Part shown: positions 5,973 to 6,977 of the stretch, in pieces
How the letters are laid out: each line of letters begins with the position of its first letter
Position numbering within the stretch: position 1 is the stretch's first letter
NCBI GenBank assembly: GCA_020024475.1
Contig: JAHHTS010000111.1
Coordinates: 1 to 6,977 of the forward strand
DNA: 6,977 nucleotides
Origin: Oscillospiraceae bacterium
Lineage (GTDB): Bacteria; Bacillota; Clostridia; Oscillospirales; Ruminococcaceae
Direction: 5' to 3'
Notes under the pieces: model-generated
Told to the model about the DNA's origin: nothing
The model's database searches: none
What the model saw: the letters and a program-made list of their open reading frames with translations, nothing else
Made by a program: the position numbers and the translations under genes

Positions 5973-6755
5973 TTGAACAAGAAAGATAATAGAACAAATA
6001 CTTTATTAGCATTATTGCAAGAATCACCAGATTTGTCTGTAAAAAACTTAGCCCAGATTCTCAATGTGTCAGAAATGACCATAAGAAGAGATTTGAAATA
6101 TTTAAAGTCTAACAACCTGTTTGTTAGAAGTCACGGAATACAAATTCCAATTCATGATACTACAAATGTAATGAATATTGAAAATGAATATTCATTACAT
6201 TCTGAACGCACAAAATTTTATAATGAAAAAATGAGAATTGGGCAGTTTGCTACCACTTTGATCGAACCAAATGATACTCTAATTCTAGATGCAGGTACAA
6301 CAATTGCCGAAATGGCACAATTTATTCCTGAAAACATGAATCTTAATATTACATGCTACAATTACTACACACTCACCCAGTTGTTTCCAAAAGATGGAGT
6401 TCAGATTACTCTTGCCGGAGGTTTACTGCACAAAGCTGATCAAATGTTTGAATCTTCCTATGGTATCGATTTAATCCGTAGCCGGCGGGCAACAAAATTT
6501 TTTCTTGCTGCTTCAGGAATACATGAAGCATTAGGAATTACTTGCGCCCATAACTACGAAGTTCTCACCAAAAAAGCTGCTATGAGTTCTTCCTTAACAA
6601 CTATTCTCGTTGCTGATTCAAGTAAGTTTGGTCTTATTCGTTCTGCATATGTTGCCCCTTTAAATTCTATAAACATTATTATTACAGATTCAGGTATTAC
6701 TAATGAATGGAAAGACATTATTAAAAGCCAAGGGATCAAATTATATATCGTTTAA
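5973..6755 (+). CDS. DeoR-family sugar-phosphate-responsive transcriptional repressor
   Basis: This 260-residue protein has the usual DeoR length. The N-terminal winged helix-turn-helix (about 6-58) contains the family signature SVKNLAQILNVSEMTIRRDL (22-41). The C-terminal sensor domain (about 78-255) has ILDAGTT (104-110), AGGLLHK (148-154), FFLAASGI (176-183) and VADSSKFG (213-220). These are the positions that bind a phosphorylated sugar in this family. The start is TTG at 5973, with AGAAGGA ending six bases upstream; an ATG at 5954 is out of frame and stops within a few codons. It diverges from the hydrolase-kinase-isomerase genes, so it most likely represses them and itself, released by a pathway intermediate such as a tetrulose phosphate (inference). 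The linker codons 65-77 contain a 15-bp perfect inverted repeat. A terminator follows at 6796. Confidence 0.93.
   Translation: MNKKDNRTNTLLALLQESPDLSVKNLAQILNVSEMTIRRDLKYLKSNNLFVRSHGIQIPIHDTTNVMNIENEYSLHSERTKFYNEKMRIGQFATTLIEPNDTLILDAGTTIAEMAQFIPENMNLNITCYNYYTLTQLFPKDGVQITLAGGLLHKADQMFESSYGIDLIRSRRATKFFLAASGIHEALGITCAHNYEVLTKKAAMSSSLTTILVADSSKFGLIRSAYVAPLNSINIIITDSGITNEWKDIIKSQGIKLYIV
6165..6201. repeat. 15-bp perfect inverted repeat inside the DeoR gene
   Basis: AATGTAATGAATATT (6165-6179) and AATATTCATTACATT (6187-6201) are perfect reverse complements around the seven bases GAAAATG. The right part also holds a 12-bp perfect palindrome, ATGAATATTCAT (6185-6196), and ATGAATATT is directly repeated at 6171-6179 and 6185-6193. 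It lies in frame in the linker between the DNA-binding and sensor domains. It could be an intragenic operator for autoregulation or an mRNA hairpin. Confidence 0.6.
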
Positions 6756-6795
6756 GTTAACATGCATCCTTCACCTATTTTATAATTAAAACTTT

Positions 6796-6845
6796 ATGTT
6801 GGAAAAGTATTTCGATCAGATTACCTTTTCCAACATTCTTTATTT
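6796..6845 (+). terminator. Rho-independent terminator of the DeoR gene
   Basis: ATGTTGGAAAAG (6796-6807) pairs perfectly over 12 bp with CTTTTCCAACAT (6825-6836) across a 17-base loop and is followed by the T-rich TCTTTATTT (6837-6845). It lies 41 bases after the stop codon. Confidence 0.75.
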
Positions 6846-6925
6846 GGAAATTTATGTATTTGTAAATTCAAAATCAAACACACTACCTTTCCCAAATTTT
6901 ATGAACTTTAGAATTAACTTAAACT

Positions 6926-6969
6926 AAAAAACACCGCCCCTGTGGATACTTTTCCACAAAAACAGTGTT
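6926..6969 (-). terminator. Terminator of a leftward gene beyond the right edge
   Basis: Read on the minus strand, AACACTG-TTTT-TGTGGA (6969-6953), the loop AAAGTA and TCCACA-GGGG-CGGTGTT (6946-6930) form a continuous 17-bp stem. Four consecutive U-G wobbles plus one more G-U complete the pairing, and four T residues follow at 6929-6926. On the plus strand the middle would be CCCC facing AAAA and could not pair, so the terminator serves minus-strand transcripts. It implies an off-window gene convergent with the DeoR gene. Confidence 0.7.
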
Positions 6970-6977
6970 CTTAAAGT

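Noticed and set aside
6801..6955. GGAAAAGTAT (6801-6810) recurs inverted as ATACTTTTCC (6946-6955), suggesting a transposon end or paired repeat.
   Set aside because: Each copy is part of a separate terminator stem-loop; no transposase, target duplication or longer match is present.
6941..6958. TGTGGATAC and TTTTCCACA near the right end resemble inverted one-mismatch DnaA boxes.
   Set aside because: They are the two arms of a complete terminator stem with a T tail, which explains the sequence better.

Overview
The window is strongly AT-rich (roughly a third G+C by eye) and has AGGAGG-type ribosome binding sites, frequent TTG/GTG starts and short hairpin-plus-T terminators. This points to a low-GC Firmicute, most likely a gut-type Clostridia member (inference; no marker gene is present).

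Layout. Positions 1-42 hold only the start of an unidentified leftward gene. Positions 43-484 are a non-coding, T-rich block carrying one perfect DnaA box (TTATCCACA) and five one-mismatch boxes, so it looks like a replication origin or another DnaA-binding locus. Positions 485-5600 are a leftward gene set, read from high to low coordinates: a membrane-anchored extracellular alpha/beta hydrolase (662 aa), a single-chain DhaK-DhaL ATP-dependent ketose kinase (593 aa), an RpiB-family sugar-phosphate isomerase (147 aa) and a triosephosphate-isomerase-family protein (261 aa). A hairpin terminator sits between the hydrolase and the kinase. Positions 5601-5972 are a divergent promoter region with repeated AACATT elements. 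Positions 5973-6755 encode a rightward DeoR-family repressor, followed by its terminator at 6796-6845. A second terminator at 6926-6969 ends a leftward gene lying beyond the right edge.

How the genes may work together. A DhaK-type kinase with an RpiB paralogue, a TIM paralogue and a DeoR regulator matches the known tetrose/tetritol route (Brucella EryH/EryI; mycobacterial LerK/LerI/EryI). In that route L-erythrulose is phosphorylated to L-erythrulose-1-P. The TIM-like enzyme isomerises this to D-erythrulose-4-P, and the RpiB-like enzyme makes D-erythrose-4-P, which enters the pentose phosphate pathway. Both isomerases keep their catalytic core but have altered substrate and phosphate loops, which supports tetrulose phosphates over the housekeeping reactions. 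No transporter or polyol dehydrogenase is visible. The unexpected partner is the large membrane hydrolase, which could release the substrate outside the cell; this is speculative.
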